Assembly (NCBI GenBank): GCA_032717465.1
Contig: JAVRFU010000148.1
Location: forward strand, 62,001 to 126,000
Length of the DNA: 64,000 nucleotides
Direction: 5' to 3'
From: Coenobita brevimanus
Taxonomy: Eukaryota > Arthropoda > Malacostraca > Decapoda > Coenobitidae
This document shows, piece after piece, positions 44,003 through 56,425 of this stretch. Made by a program: the position numbers and the translations under genes. The notes under the pieces are model-generated. The model had not been told where the DNA came from, did no database searches, and was given only the letters and a program-made list of their open reading frames with translations. The stretch's first letter is position 1. Each line of letters opens with the position of its first letter.

Positions 44003-44841
44003 TTGTTTATCTGCTCACCATCCTCCCTCCTTCCCCTTAAAAATAAATAAAAGCTACATTCTCATCAGTGTAGAAGGCTAACTTACACCTCTTCCTTACC
44101 AGTCAATTTCCACAAATGGCATGTTATGAAAGTCAGCCAAGGGAATTTAATAAATTCTATTATTGCTGCCTCTATAAAACTACATTCAACTAAGGATGAC
44201 TTTTTGAACTGGAAGAGCTGGATATAGTTTTCATTAACCCCTTCATTACTTGGGAATTTTCTTGAGTATATCTGTCTTGCAGTCACAAGAATAAAAGATG
44301 TCCTCAGACTGAACAGGTTACCAATCTCCTGTGTGCTATTTATGCATTATTAGTCCACAAAAAAATAAATACAAAGACAAATATTATATGAGAATATTAT
44401 GGTAAGGAAGAGATGCTAGAAAGTCTCATTAGCTGATGGAATACAACATGTAGTTTGCTTACCTCCACACTGCCCTCCAACCTTCTCCATATACCGTACA
44501 CCCTGCAGGCCCCACCACACTGCACTAAATACTCCTTGACCTTGAATCAGCATTAAGCACATCTTGACTGCTGCTGTTGCAATTGAGTGCTCCCTGGCTA
44601 GACACCTGTAGAGTAAGGATGAACTTCAGCACTTTTTAGTACATCACACTGACTATGAGGTCCCCACACTCTCAAAATGAAATGAAATATTTTAAGAGCT
44701 ATTGGCTCTGTACATACTAGCAGCAACATACATTTGAAATTTAATAAAAAGAGGTACATTACTACTGTAGAGTAATATTTATGGTTTGCTCCTATCATCT
44801 GTCAATTTATTATTCATCCTTTGAGTGATGACTGTTTACCT

Positions 44842-45216
44842 CTTTCATATTACCAATCAAAAACACTCTCTCATTCCTTCCGAACTTTTCCATGCACACT
44901 TCCACATTTGTCCAGAACTCTTCTCTCACTATGCTTGCACGATCTTGCGTTGGCGTATACACGCACACAATTGCCCACATTTGTATTCCAACATTCAACC
45001 TAACCCACACAATCTTTGAGCCAACTGATCCGTACTCTCTTAAGTTCTTCAATCTTTTACTCACAACAATACACACTCCTTCTTTTGCCCTCTCATTCTC
45101 ACCTACTCCTGCACATATTTCCCATCCATACCCCCATTGTCTCTCACTCTCACCTCTTCATTTAGTTTCAGTTATTCCACATACATCCACTTTCACACAC
45201 TCAAGCACCTGACAGA
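44842..45216 (-). mobile_element. RTE-1 endonuclease N-terminus, inverted 5' segment (copy C2)
   Basis: Counterpart of 32306-32683, including EGVCIVVSKRLKN and MWAIVCVYTPTQDRAS, minus strand. Confidence 0.85.
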
Positions 45217-45825
45217 GTTAAGGAAATAACAGAAGAATTAGTTGGAGAAGAACAGGGAGGCTTTAGGAAGGGAAGAGGTTGTGTAGATCAGATATTCATT
45301 CTTAGATCTTTAGTGGAAAAATTTCTAGAGAAGGGAAAGAAGTTGTAGGCGGCCTTTAAGCATTTGGAGAAAGCATATGATAGGGTGGATAGACAAGGAT
45401 TGTGGAAAGTATTTTGAATATATTGAGTAGCTGGGAAGGTGTTGAATGCTGTGAAGAGTATGTATGAGGGTGCTAAGGCTGCAGTGCATGTGGATGGTGA
45501 ACTGAGTGAATTTTTCTCTTTGAAGGTTGGGTTGAAACAGGGATGTGTCATGTCTCCATGGTTGTTCAATCTGTACATGAATGGGGTTATAAAAGAGATA
45601 CAAGGTAGGGCAGTGGATGTTGGAAACTCCCTGTACTGTTGTTTGCAGATGTTAAGCGAAGATGAAGGGGAGCTGCAAGGCTTGGTGGACGAGTTTTGGA
45701 GAGTGTGTAAGAAACGGAATTTAAAGGTGAATGTAGGGAAAACTAAAGTTATGGTCATCAAGAGAAGTGAAGTCAGTGAATGTACAGTGAGGCTGGATGA
45801 TGAGGAAATGGAAAATGTGAGTACA
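45217..45825 (+). mobile_element. RTE-1 RT segment (copy C2)
   Basis: Counterpart of 32684-33323 with a 35-bp deletion near 45625 that removes VALVREGSVWK-type sequence. GLKQGCVMSPWLFNLYMNG is intact. Confidence 0.85.
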
Positions 45826-46198
45826 TGGTGGTAGGTGGTGGCGACCATCAACCACTCACTTGATGTAGTGCTGCCTACTTCTTCCTTAGCCTTTATCATT
45901 CTTTTTCTGTGCCTGTCCTCCTCTCTTCCTATTTCTCCCATCTTTCCTGTCACTTCTTATTGCTTTTCTTTCCTTTATAGGTAGCTTTACATTGAGTGAG
46001 AAGCCAAATGGTTTCCTGTAAGCCAAGAAACCATTTACAAAGCTGGGTGGTAACCATATAACCAAATCATAAGTGCTCCTTACGTGTCAGCAAGTGGGTT
46101 GGTGGAGGGTTAGTGCCCCTCCCCGTAAAACAAATAACTCAGAGTCAAATGGCCACCCTTTACGGGATTATGACGTCTGGCAATAGATAGATAGATAG
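45826..46198 (+). mobile_element. RTE-1-tailed SINE-like element, chimeric
   Basis: Left flank and 5' part match the copy at 33324; the 3' part and right flank match the copy at 60063. It ends with a GATA tail followed by atatgaatgg, the target sequence of the 60-kb insertion. Confidence 0.85.
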
Positions 46199-48775
46199 AT
46201 ATGAATGGTAAAGTAGGGAATGTGAAGGTGGATGGAATAGTTGGTGGGTGGGGTGTGCCTGCTGAGATAGATGAGAATGGCAGTGTGTTAGTGGACATTT
46301 GTGCTGGGAGAGGGTTGGTGATAGCCAATACCCTCTTCAGGCACAAGATGATCCACAGGTATACATGGCGAGTGATGAGAAGGGTGGGTGGTGAACTGAA
46401 AGGAAGGCAATGATTGATTATGTGTGTGTGGATGAAATGATGCGAAGATGTGTAATGGATACAAGAACTTATAGAGGTTGGGGGAGTGAACTTTCTGACC
46501 ACTACTTGGTGGTGGTCAGAATCAAGATCCAAATAAGATGGAGAAATACAAGGGAAGGACGGGAAGAAGGAGTATTTGTAAGGAGACTGGAGAGGTTAAA
46601 AGAAGATGAGAAAAAGGCAGAATATAAGAGAGAAGTGGAGGAACAATTAGGCAAATACGAATTGGAGCAGATGGGGGACGTGGAAGGTGTGTGCAGGATA
46701 TTCACAGAAGAAATATGTGCAGCATGTGATGTGGTGTGTGGGATACAGAGAAGACGGACGGGGGTGCAAGGAACATGGTGGTGGAATGAAGAGGTGAGAC
46801 AGGCTGTGGCACAAAAGAAGAAAGCATACAATGAATGGATGAGAAATAGGAGCGTGGAAGAACTTGAGAGGCGGAAGAGAGAGTTATATGTAGAAACAAA
46901 GAGAGAAGTGAAAAGATAAGTAAGAGAGAGTAAGAGGAGAGTGGATGACGAATTTGGAAGGAATCTGAGTGTAAAGTGGAGGGAGTGTAAAAAAAAATCT
47001 GGAAAGAGGTGAAGACAGGAAGACAGAATGGAAGTAAAGTTAGCAGGGGAGTGAAAGATAAAAATGGTAGATTACTAGTGGAGAAGGCAGAAAAAGTGAG
47101 CAGATGGAGAGAACATTTTAAAGAATTGTTAAATATAGCGGATGGAAGTAATGAGAGTATAAGTGGTTCTGGAATGGCTGCGAGAAGGAGGGAGGTGAGA
47201 AGACAGGAAGAAATAAGTAGGATAGAAGTGTGGAACCAATGAAGAAAGTCAAATTGGAGAAAGCCCAAGGAATTGATGGAGTGTCTGGTGAAATGCTGAA
47301 GCATGGGGTAGAGATAGTAGCAGAATGGATCTCGAAGATGTGCAGATTGACCTGGGAGGAAGGCAGAGTCCCTGAGGATTGGAAGTCAGGTATAATTATT
47401 TCCTTGTACAATGGAAAAGGGGAAAAAGAAGTGTGTGGTAATCATAGGGGCATTTGTCTTCTTAGTACAATAGGAAAAGTGTATGGTAGGATACGTACTG
47501 ACAGAGTTAAAGAAAGAACAGAGGAATTACTTGGAAAAGAACAGGGAGGCTTTACGAAGTGATGAAGTTGTCTAGATCAGATATTCATTCTTAGATCTTT
47601 AGTGGAAAAGTTTCTAGAGAAGGGAAAGAAGTTGTATGCGGCATTCATGGTTTTGGAGAAAGCATATGACAGGGTGGATAGACAAGGGCTGTGGAAAGTA
47701 CTGTATTAAGAATATATGGAGTACTGTAGATGGGAAGTTGTTGAATGCTGTGAAGAGTATGTACGATGGTGCGAAGGCTGCAGAGCGTGTGGATGGTGAA
47801 CTGAGTGAATTTTTCTCTTTGAAAATTGGGTTGAAACAGGGATGTGTCATGTCTCCATGGTTGTTCAATCTGTACATGGATGGGGTAATAAAAGAGGTAC
47901 AAGTTAGGGTAGTGGATGTTGGAGTGGCCCTGGTGAGAGAGGGTAGTGTTTGGAAACTCCCTGTACTGTTGTTTGCAGATGATACTGTGTTGTTGAGTGA
48001 AGACGAAAGGGAGCTGCAAGGCTTGATTCATGCGTTTGGGAGAGTGTGTAAGAAACGGAATCTAAAGGTGAATGTAGGGAAGAGTAAAGTGATGGTCTCT
48101 GAGAGAGGTGAAGTCAGTGAATGTACAGCGAGGTTGGATGGTGAGGAATTGGAAAATGTGAGTACGTTTAAGTACTTGGGTAGTGTGATGAGTAAGGATG
48201 GAGGTTTGGAGGGTGAAGTGCTTGAAAGGGTACAGCAGGGAAGAAAGGTTGCTGGTTCCTTGAAAGCAGTGATAAGAAACAGGGAAGTGAGAATGGACGT
48301 GAAAAAGTTACTACATGACAGTATTGTGATACCAACTCTAACATATGGAAGTGAAGCTTGGACGTTGTTGGAAGGACACAAGTCAAGAGTGAAAGCAGTG
48401 GAAATGAGTTATTTAAGAGGAGCCTGTGGAGTCACATGGAGAGACAGGCTGGCAAATGAGGATATAAAGGAGCGTTGTGGTGTGGATGTGGATGTGATAG
48501 GAAGCATTAGGAGGAACACACTGAGGTGGTTTGGCCATGTGGAGAGGATGGAGGTGAAAGCCTGAAGAAAAGAGTGTATGTGAGTAAGGTGGAGGGGGGT
48601 AGAGGGAGGGGAAGCCCGAGGATGAGATGGAGGGATGGGGTAGAGAGGTATATGAGAGAGAGGGGTGTAAGTTGGGAGAAGGGCAGTGAAATGGCGGGGG
48701 ACAGGGCAACGTGGAGGCAATTTGTTTGTGGCCACCCAGAACGGGATTGAGGCGTGGCAATAGATAGATTCATAG
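46199..48775 (+). mobile_element. RTE-1 LINE, endonuclease C-half to tail
   Basis: Plus strand, about 2.6 kb. Endonuclease end: NTLFRHKMIHRYTW and GSELSDHYLVVVRIK (SDH). Then the linker, RT (VSGEMLKHGVEIVAEW, GLKQGCVMSPWLFNLYMDGV, VLLFADDTVLLSEDE, catalytic FADD intact) and C-terminus to caatagatagattcatag. The 309-codon ORF 47636-48565 is the longest open part. Lesions include a TGA at about 46411, TAA at 46917-46919, and indels near 46990, 47235, 47560, 47705 and 48560. Confidence 0.9.
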
Positions 48776-49261
48776 ATAGCTATACGAGAAACCGATGATA
48801 GGACCTGGTAACTTAGGGACTATTTTCATTATACAATCTCGAAAATCCAATGATAAGACATTCAGTCTGGGGCGAGGTGGGAGGATTCTAACTCAGTCAT
48901 CCCAGCAAACGCAGTCACCGCCATTTTCTCTCAACCTCGGAGAGAATTAGCGGAACTGCTGAGCTGCAGCATTGCAAGACATGTGATAATTATCACAATA
49001 TGCGATATTTGGCACACTTTGCGATATAAGATAGCATGCATGCAATAATGTGGTAACTCTCATAATTTCATAATCTGAAAAATAAATCAGGGATTGCAAA
49101 TTTAACAAGTCAACTGTAACACTAGTACAACTGAAGGATTTAGTAACTTACGATAACCAGAATTATAATATGGAAAGTACTTAACAGTTAAACAAATTCA
49201 GTAATGTTAATTAATCACTCCACATATAAATATATTAATTCCACAGTAATTACCGATTAAT
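48776..49261. other. Unassigned AT-rich stretch
   Basis: No gene or known repeat recognised; contains small inverted motifs (gataattatcac). Confidence 0.4.
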
Positions 49262-49453
49262 ATGAAGAAATGCCTTTGTTTATGAGTGAGATAATTTTGA
49301 TCAAAAAGTGATAATTTTAACATGCAGGGTATGATAATATGGGTATGGGAATCTAACAACACTGCTCAGCAGGAGACTGTCAGATTCCCTCTTCCAACAC
49401 AACATTACCACTGATAGATGAGTGTTATGCATGTTTTATATGTTTAATTAATG
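49262..49453 (+). repeat. Left arm of a 192-bp inverted repeat
   Basis: Begins atgaagaaatgcctttg and ends gtttaattaatg; matches the reverse complement of 51532-51725 with scattered differences. Confidence 0.9.
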
Positions 49454-51531
49454 CCGTGAAGATATTCACAGAAGAGACAGGCGCAGCGTGTGAGGTATGT
49501 GGAGTGTGGAGGAGATGCAAGGGTGTGGAAGGGACAGCATGGTGGAATGATGAGGTGAAACGAGCAGTGGAACAAAAGAAGAAGGCATATAGTAAATGGT
49601 CAGCGAGTAGAGGTAGGGGAGAAGATGAGAGAGAGAAGAGAGAGGTATATGTGAGCCGGAGAAGGGGGGTTAAGAGACTGGTGAAGGAGAGTAAGAAGAA
49701 AGTGGATGAAGAGTTTGGGAGGAATCTGAGTGTGAAATGAAGGGAGAGTAAGAAATTGTTTTGGAAGGAGGTAAAGAAAGTAAGCCAGTGTGAAAGGGGA
49801 AATAGTAGGGGAGTGAAAGACAGGAATAATAGATTGTTGGTGGAGAAGAGAGAGAAATTGAGGAGATGGAAGGAGCACTTTGAGGATTTGTTGAATGTAG
49901 AGAATGAGAGCAGTGTGAGTATAAGTGGTTGGGGAATGGCTGGGAGAAAAAGAGATGAGAGGAGGGAGGAAGAGATCAGTAGGGCAGAAGTAGTGGAAGC
50001 AATGAAGAAGATTAAGTTGGGGAAGGCCCCGGGAATTGATGGAGTGTGTGGTGAAATGCTTAGGTATGGGGGTGAGATTATTGTGGAGTGGATATGGAAG
50101 TTGTGTAGATTGGCTTGGGAAGAAAGAAGGGTTCCAGAGGACCGGAAATCAGGTATAATTGTTCCTTTATACAAAGGAAAAGGGGAGAGAGAAGTATGTG
50201 GTAACCATAGGGGTATTTGCCTTCTTAGTGTGACTGGTAAAATATATGATACGATACTCATTGATAGGGTTAGGCATATGACAGAGGAGCTAGTTGGAGA
50301 AGAACAAGGGAGATTTAGGAAGGGAAAAGGGTGTGTAGATCAGATATTTGTTCTAAGATGTTTAGTGGAGAAGTATCTAGAGAAGGGAAAGAAAGTGTAT
50401 GCTGCCTTCATGGACTTGGAGAAAGCTTATGACAGAAGAGATAGGCAAGGTATGTGGAAGGTATTAAGAATATATGGAGTGGAGGGGAAATTGTTGAGTG
50501 CTGTGAAGAGTATGTACGAGGGAGCTAGGGCTACGGTGCGAGTGGATGATGAGCTGAGTGAGTTCTTTAATCTCAATGTGGGACTGAAACAGAGTTGTGT
50601 GATGTCTCCATGGCTGTTTAATATATACATGGATGGGGTTGTAAAGGAGGTGCAAGGTAGGGCAGTGGATGTGGGGGTGGCTCTAATGAATGAGGGTGAG
50701 ATTTGGAAGATTCAGGTGTTGCTGTTTTCTGATGATACAGTATGTTGAGTGAGGATGAATGGGAGTTGCAAGATTTGGTGAATGAATTTGGGACAGTGTG
50801 TAGGAGGAGGAATCGGAAAGTTAACGTAAACAAAAGTAAAGTTATGGTGTTTGAGAGGAATGAAGTCACAGAGTGTGCAGTGAGGTTGGATGGTGAGGAT
50901 ATGGAGAATGTGAGTGCATTCAAGTACTTGGGTAGTGTGATGAGTAAGGATGGAACTTTGGGGGATGCAGTGCGTGAAAGGGTACAACAGGAAAGGAAGG
51001 TTGTTGGTACACTGAAAGCAGTGATGAGAAATAGGGAGGTGAGTATGGAAGTTAAGAAGTCACTGCAAGATAGTATTGTGATCCCTACCCTGACGTATGG
51101 AAGCGAGGCGTGGACCTTGCAAAAGGGGAACAAGTCAAGAGTGAGAGCAGTGGAAATGAGTTACTTGAGAGGAGTATGTGGAGTGATGTGGAGGGACAGG
51201 TTGACGAATGAAGAAGTGAAGGAATGTTCTGGGGTGGATGTGGATGTGGTTGAGAAGATTAGGAGAAATAACCTGAGGTGGTTTGAACATGTGAAGAGAA
51301 TGGAGAATGAAAGACTGACTAAGAGGGTGTATGTAGGTGAGGTTGAGGGAGGGAGATTGAGGGGTAGACCGAGGATGAGGTGGAGAGATGGAGTTGACAG
51401 GTATATGAGGGAGGGGAGGGTGAGTTGGGGGGAGGGTAGTCAAATGGTGGGTGACAGAGCGACTTGGAGGCGTTTTGTCTGCAGCCACCCTTTGCAGGAT
51501 TATGTCGTCGGGGTATAGATAGATAGATAGA
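49454..51531 (+). mobile_element. RTE-1 LINE inside an inverted repeat
   Basis: Plus strand, 5'-truncated in the endonuclease-RT linker (ETGAACEVCGVWRR). Open parts: 49756-50748 (330 codons: KLGKAPGIDGVCGEML, MDLEKAYDRRDRQGM, GLKQSCVMSPWLFNIYMDG, VLLFSDDTVC) and 50742-51518 (258 codons to the end). The catalytic F-A-D-D is FSDD here. Breaks: TGA at 49738-49740 and a frameshift near 50745. Tail tatagatagatagatagac. Confidence 0.92.
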
Positions 51532-51725
51532 CATTAATTAAACATATGAAACATGCATAACACTTATCTATCGGTGGTAATGTTGTGTTGGAAGAGGGAA
51601 GCTAGCAGTCTCCTGCTGAGCAGTGTTGCCAGATTCCCAAACCCATATTATCGTACCCAGCACGTTAAAATGATCACTTTTTGATCAAAATTATCTCACT
51701 CATAAACAAAGGCATTTCTTCACAT
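51532..51725 (-). repeat. Right arm of the inverted repeat
   Basis: Begins cattaattaaac and ends ggcatttcttcacat; inverted match to 49262-49453. Confidence 0.9.
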
Positions 51726-52009
51726 CTGTTCCAAAATCTTTATGCCTCTATAATATCCTCTTTCCAGATCATCACCATTCCCCTTGTACATCATCATCAA
51801 CACTGAATCCTGTGTTGTCCCATGAGGAGCGTAAAAGCCCGGGGCTAGGCAAGATGGACCTGACATTTAAGATGAAAGTCAGCAGCCTCACTCATCCCTG
51901 AGTGGCATTACTTGAGCAATAAACCCCAACCACCCATCTGATATAAACCTGCACTGCCTCAATCCAAATGGAGTGCCTTAATTACCCACTACATCACCAG
52001 CTGCCATAA
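51726..52009. other. Unassigned stretch
   Basis: No gene seen. ccatgaggagcgtaaaagcc and neighbours look SINE-like but I could not assign them. Confidence 0.3.
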
Positions 52010-52078
52010 TATGGTAATATGATTACCACTCAGCATAGTAAATGGTTTCCTGGTGTACAGAAAACCATTTGGCTTGTC
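52010..52078 (-). mobile_element. Fragment of the RTE-1-tailed SINE-like element
   Basis: atgattaccactcagcatag, aaatggtttcctgg and aaaccatttggcttgtca match the element body. Confidence 0.55.
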
Positions 52079-52079
52079 A

Positions 52080-52600
52080 CACTTCTCTTGTCCACATATA
52101 CAATTATACTATTCAGCCAATTATCTGGGAAAACACACTCATAAATAATCATATTTATAAAACCTGTAACTATCTTCACTCCTATATCTCATGAGGCCTT
52201 CTCCATTTCAGCAGTCAACCCAGACACAGTTGCTGCCTTCCCCAGCTGCATCCCTCCTATTGCCCTGCTCACAGTAGCAGCATCAAGCAAGGCCAACAGC
52301 CAAACGCTGGATCTGCTGGCTCCAAACCTTCCCTGTCCCAAACTCATCATTCAACAACCAGTTGTAATGCTCTCTCCAGGCATCTTGAATACCCTCACTG
52401 CCCACCACTACCTTTCCTTCAACATTCTTCACACACTGATATCCCAATATTCCCTCTTCATCTGATTTGCCACCTTAAGTATCATAGTCTTCCTCTGCAC
52501 ATTATTAAGGTTGTCAAGTAAATGTCTCTGAGACTCAGATTTTGCCCTGAAAACCTCTTATCTAGCCCTATGCTTGCCACTAAACTGTGAAACTATTTTT
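52080..52600 (-). mobile_element. RTE-5: decayed LINE linker/RT-start fragment
   Basis: Minus strand, broken frames: NLNNVQRKTMILKVANQMKR, then LQLVVE and LLDAATVSRAIGGMQLGKAA followed by TVSGLTAEM, i.e. the linker and the KMKxGKAAGxDG-type RT start, but a different family from RTE-1, -2 and -3. Confidence 0.6.
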
Positions 52601-52689
52601 GAACAAGTCAGCCAAACAGCATAATTTGTATGAAAGTATAGTTCACAAGAAATGAGCTGACAATTATCTTACCTAACTTCTTATACCAA

Positions 52690-53170
52690 GACGTAGACTC
52701 GTCACATACCGAACAAACCACATTTTCTGGCCCTGACTCTGTTAGTTAATAACGAGCATCGGTCACAAAGCCCTTTTCACACTCGCTGCAATTAATGTGA
52801 AAACTTGAATTTCACTGCCCTCTCATCATTAGCATTTTTAGTTTTTTAATCACTGTCCAACAAAGACACTACCCACATCATGTAACACCTAACACATTTT
52901 ATCTGACTGTCCAAATGTTACCCTTGTTGGCATTAACTCCCACACCACACAATAAACTTAGTTCGGAACCGCACACTCAGTTATTATATGAAATGAAGGG
53001 CAAGGAAATAAATAAATAAATGCTTCTCGACACAACAACAGTTAACACAACAGCTTAGGCAGGCAGCAGCTGGTATGGGACGTGGGTCATGTGGGTCGGC
53101 TTAGGTTAAAGAACTCTACCAGCGACCAACAAAAGTACAACACAGGAGTTGTAAACAAATGAACCTACGT
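52690..53170 (-). repeat. Dispersed repeat X, copy 1 (inverted match to 55230-55700)
   Basis: On the minus strand it shares with 55230-55700 tacttttgttggtc, acccacgtcccatacc, gtgtggtgtgggag and caagttttcac. A cysteine-containing scrap (VVCSVCDESTSWYKK) can be read near 52700. Family unknown. Confidence 0.55.
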
Positions 53171-53249
53171 GGAAATCCACTAGCTAAATGCACCCACTTC
53201 CCACTCTGTTTCTCCGGTGCAACTGAGAGATATTAACATGCTGGTCAAT

Positions 53250-53580
53250 AATTAACAGAAAAATTAAATGTTTGTGTTATTGCACGATGGTTACTTCTCT
53301 CTGCCCGAAATTGGGACTCTGCTGTTGTTCGAGGTGTTGTTCTGGCTCTCTGGAATGGACCTACATCTTTAGGTGGGAAAACAGATCTGGATGATGACGA
53401 TGATAACAATGTTGAATTGTAAATAACATTCAATAAAGTTTGTTTTATTTAACCTGGCCTCCCCATCACCCCTTACAGCCAGCCCAGTCCACAGGCAAAG
53501 ACAGACAGAGAAAAAGGGCATAATATACCACATTAAAACCACCACCATCATCATCATCACCCCACCTCTATTCACACAAG
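53250..53580 (+). other. Possible host-derived 3' coding end and 3' UTR, copy 1
   Basis: A plus-strand frame open from about 53255 ends SLGGKTDLDDDDDNNVEL and a stop at 53420-53422, followed 9 bp later by AATAAA (about 53432). About 240 bp, from ttctggctct to accaccatcatcatc, recur at 62645-62850, including stop, poly(A) signal and downstream sequence. The acidic C-terminus is conserved but I do not recognise the protein. Confidence 0.35.
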
Positions 53581-53639
53581 CGTGCACGCACACATACATA
53601 CATACACATTATGAAGGGAGAACGACAGAATAAAAAACA

Positions 53640-55075
53640 ACGTAAAATGATTGAATGTGGCATATGCTAACATAAATGGCTTAACCTCAGCAATGCTGGA
53701 AATCAACAATTTCTTGATGGTAAATGAGCCCGATATTATGTGCTTCGTAGAGACCAAGCTAAGAAAGGATATTGATATCCATGTGGGAGATGGTAAATAC
53801 AACTACAGAGAAGAGACTGAAAAGAAAAAACAGGAGGAGTGATCATAGCAGTGAAGAACAGCATAAATGTGGATAAAGCTGAACTGGTAAATATGAAATT
53901 AGAAACTGGATATTCACCCTCAGACAAGGCTATGGAATGAGGGTGAATACCAGATGTTGTCAGAAATGGTTAGACACCTGCAGAAAGTGATTGGGAAAAG
54001 CAAAATATAGTCCTGGTGGGTGCCTTTAATTGTAAAGAGGTGAACTGGGAGGAGTGGGAATCAGGTGGTAGTTCGGATTCGTGGGGAGGAATATTATCAA
54101 ACATATCAATGAATGATGTAAAACACCCAGTGGGTCAAAGAATAAACTACATTTAGAACTGATGACACACCAGCAAGACTAGATTTACTACTAACCAAAG
54201 AACCTGACACAATGGAATCTCTGAAATATCTGTGTCCTATTGGAAAAGTGATCATGTGGTCATTGAGTTCCAGATGATAAAAGGGAACGTGGTGCCAAGA
54301 CATGAGCTTAGGCAGGGAAGATACAACTTTGGTAAAGCAAACTTTACAGGACTGAGAAAAGTTTTTAAAAATGCAGATTGGAGAAAATTCAGAGAAACAA
54401 GAGAGATGCAGAGGAAGTGGGATATCTTTCTTGACCTCTATAATTAGGGAGTGGAAAAATATGTGCCATGAGTAAGGGGGAAGAAAACAGGAAAAAGGAT
54501 TGCTTTAACAGAAGGTGTATGAAAGGAAAAAAAAAAAAAAGGGAGGGACATGGCATGGAACTGGAGAAAGAGAGGTAATATCAGAACAAAGGAAGAATAT
54601 AGAAGAACTAGAAATGAATAAACAAGAATATGTAGGGTGGAAGAAAGGAACTTTGAAAAAGGTATACTTGACAAATGTAAGCAAGAACCCAAGTTGTATT
54701 ATATGTTTGTTAATGGCAAACTGAAACAAAAGGAAGGAATCAACAAACTGAAAGTAGAAGGAAAGGTCTATAAAGATGCGGCAATGCAAGTTGAAATGAT
54801 GAACAAAAGTTTCAAATAGGTTTTCGCTTAAGAAAGTGATTTCGTGGAGGGGGAGGGAGTGACTAGAATTGTTGTGATAAAAGATGTAAAAGTGGAAGTG
54901 AAGGAAGTGTATAAATTACTGGAAATTCAAGATGTAAGGAAAACCCCAGGGCTGGGCAGAATCACTAACTGGGTACTGAAGGGATGCAGAGAACAACTGG
55001 CAGATAAAATTCACGGTTAAATTGTGTGTTCTCTGGAAGAAGTGCCAAGAGAATGGAAGAGGGCCAATGTGCTAT
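53640..55075 (+). mobile_element. CR1-like LINE, endonuclease to RT start (decayed)
   Basis: Plus strand. NVAYANINGLTSAMLEINNF and EPDIMCFVETKLRKD are the APE-like endonuclease N-terminus; SYWKSDHVVIEFQM near 54230 gives the terminal SDH. A poly(A) run (54528-54540) and many indels break the frame. RT start: KTPGLGRITNWVLKGCREQL and EEVPREWKRANVL, ending at the insertion at about 55075. Confidence 0.8.
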
Positions 55076-56425
55076 GGCAGAATCACGATTTAAGACAAAA
55101 CGAAACAACGATCTTACAATAACAAAGGCATATAATTTCTCCCATAATTACTTAATAGCACGGTAATACCGAACCACTCAATTGCACGAGAGAAACTGTG
55201 GGAAATGGGTGCGTTAAGGTATTGTATTTCAAGAAACAACTCGTGTGTTATGCTTTTGTTGGTCACTGACTGGCTTCCTCGACACGATCCAACCCACGTG
55301 ACCCATGTCCCATATCACCTGCCACAGCCTGCCTCACTGTTGTGTAGACAGTCGCTGTGATGAGAACTTTATTTGCTTAATTCCTTGCTCCTCATTTCCT
55401 CTCAGAACTCTGAGCACATAGTTTCAAAGTAACTTTAGTTATGCCTAAACACCATGAAAGTGCTATGAACATAAGAAAAGCATTTATTCAAAATGAAACT
55501 AAAATTGTTGGACAAAGTGGCATGTGGTGTGGGAGCTTAAATGCAAATGATCAGACAGATATGACTCAGGTGTGTTTACGATGTGGATAGTTCTCTTTGT
55601 TGGAAAAAAAAAGTTAATGATGAAGGAGCAGAAAAATTCAGGTTTTCACCTTTAGTGCAGCATGTAAAAAGAAAAAGGGGGGGAGAGGGTTTTGTGCCTG
55701 ATGTTTGTGATGGTCTTTGGTCGAGATAATTCGGATCTTACGATATGTGAAGACACTAATGTGTTGACATACAGAGTTAGGTAAAATAATTTTGTGAGCT
55801 CAGTTCCTTTGAATTATACTGCCATACAAATAATACTGCTTGGCTGACTTGCTTATTATTCATGATTACTGCATTCATGTACTGTCTACGAGAAGTGAGA
55901 AATACGCAATCAATCGATGATGACAACTTCTTCATAGCATTTTGTTTCCTTTACTGTTGACCACTAATGGCTTTCAAAAATAGTTTCACACTGCTTTTTT
56001 TTTTTTTTTTTTTAAGCGCCGAAAGTAATCCTGGTGAAATATGCCTGATGCTGGTATGCCATTGTTCACGAGTTGATTAGGTCAAAAGTTTTTTCCTTGA
56101 TTGGTAATGAGGACATTCAAGAGGCTTAGTGGCAATCCTTGGTGATTCAAATTTTTATGGGGAGTATTAGGGGGCAATACTAATCAGTCAGGTTAGAAAG
56201 CAGTATGCACTGATGTGTCCAATCGGTGAGATCGTATCTAAACACACTGTCTTGGCTGTCTTAAGGCAGGCGTATTTGTAATAATCTATCTATATTTTTA
56301 ACGAAAAACATGAGGCTCCTAGAACCTAAACCCCTACTTTACATGTAAATATATGTCACGTTTCAGCGCTAATTTGATTTTGCACGAGCTTCTGCATAAC
56401 CTATCTCGTGCTGTATGAAGACTCT
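55076..56425 (+). mobile_element. Unidentified insertion splitting the CR1-like LINE
   Basis: About 1.35 kb between ANV and VPICKGGNKEEPLNHKPV of the CR1 RT. It contains repeat X copy 2 (55230-55700) with a short frame opening MPKHHESAMNIRKAFIQ, and a T run (56000-56015). I did not find terminal repeats or a target duplication. No protein family assigned. Confidence 0.5.

Larger units (their letters stand above)
44003..46010. repeat. Segmental duplication, copy C2
   Basis: Nearly identical to 31470-33490. Its right limit lies inside the SINE-like element, where similarity switches to the 60-kb copy. Confidence 0.9.
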
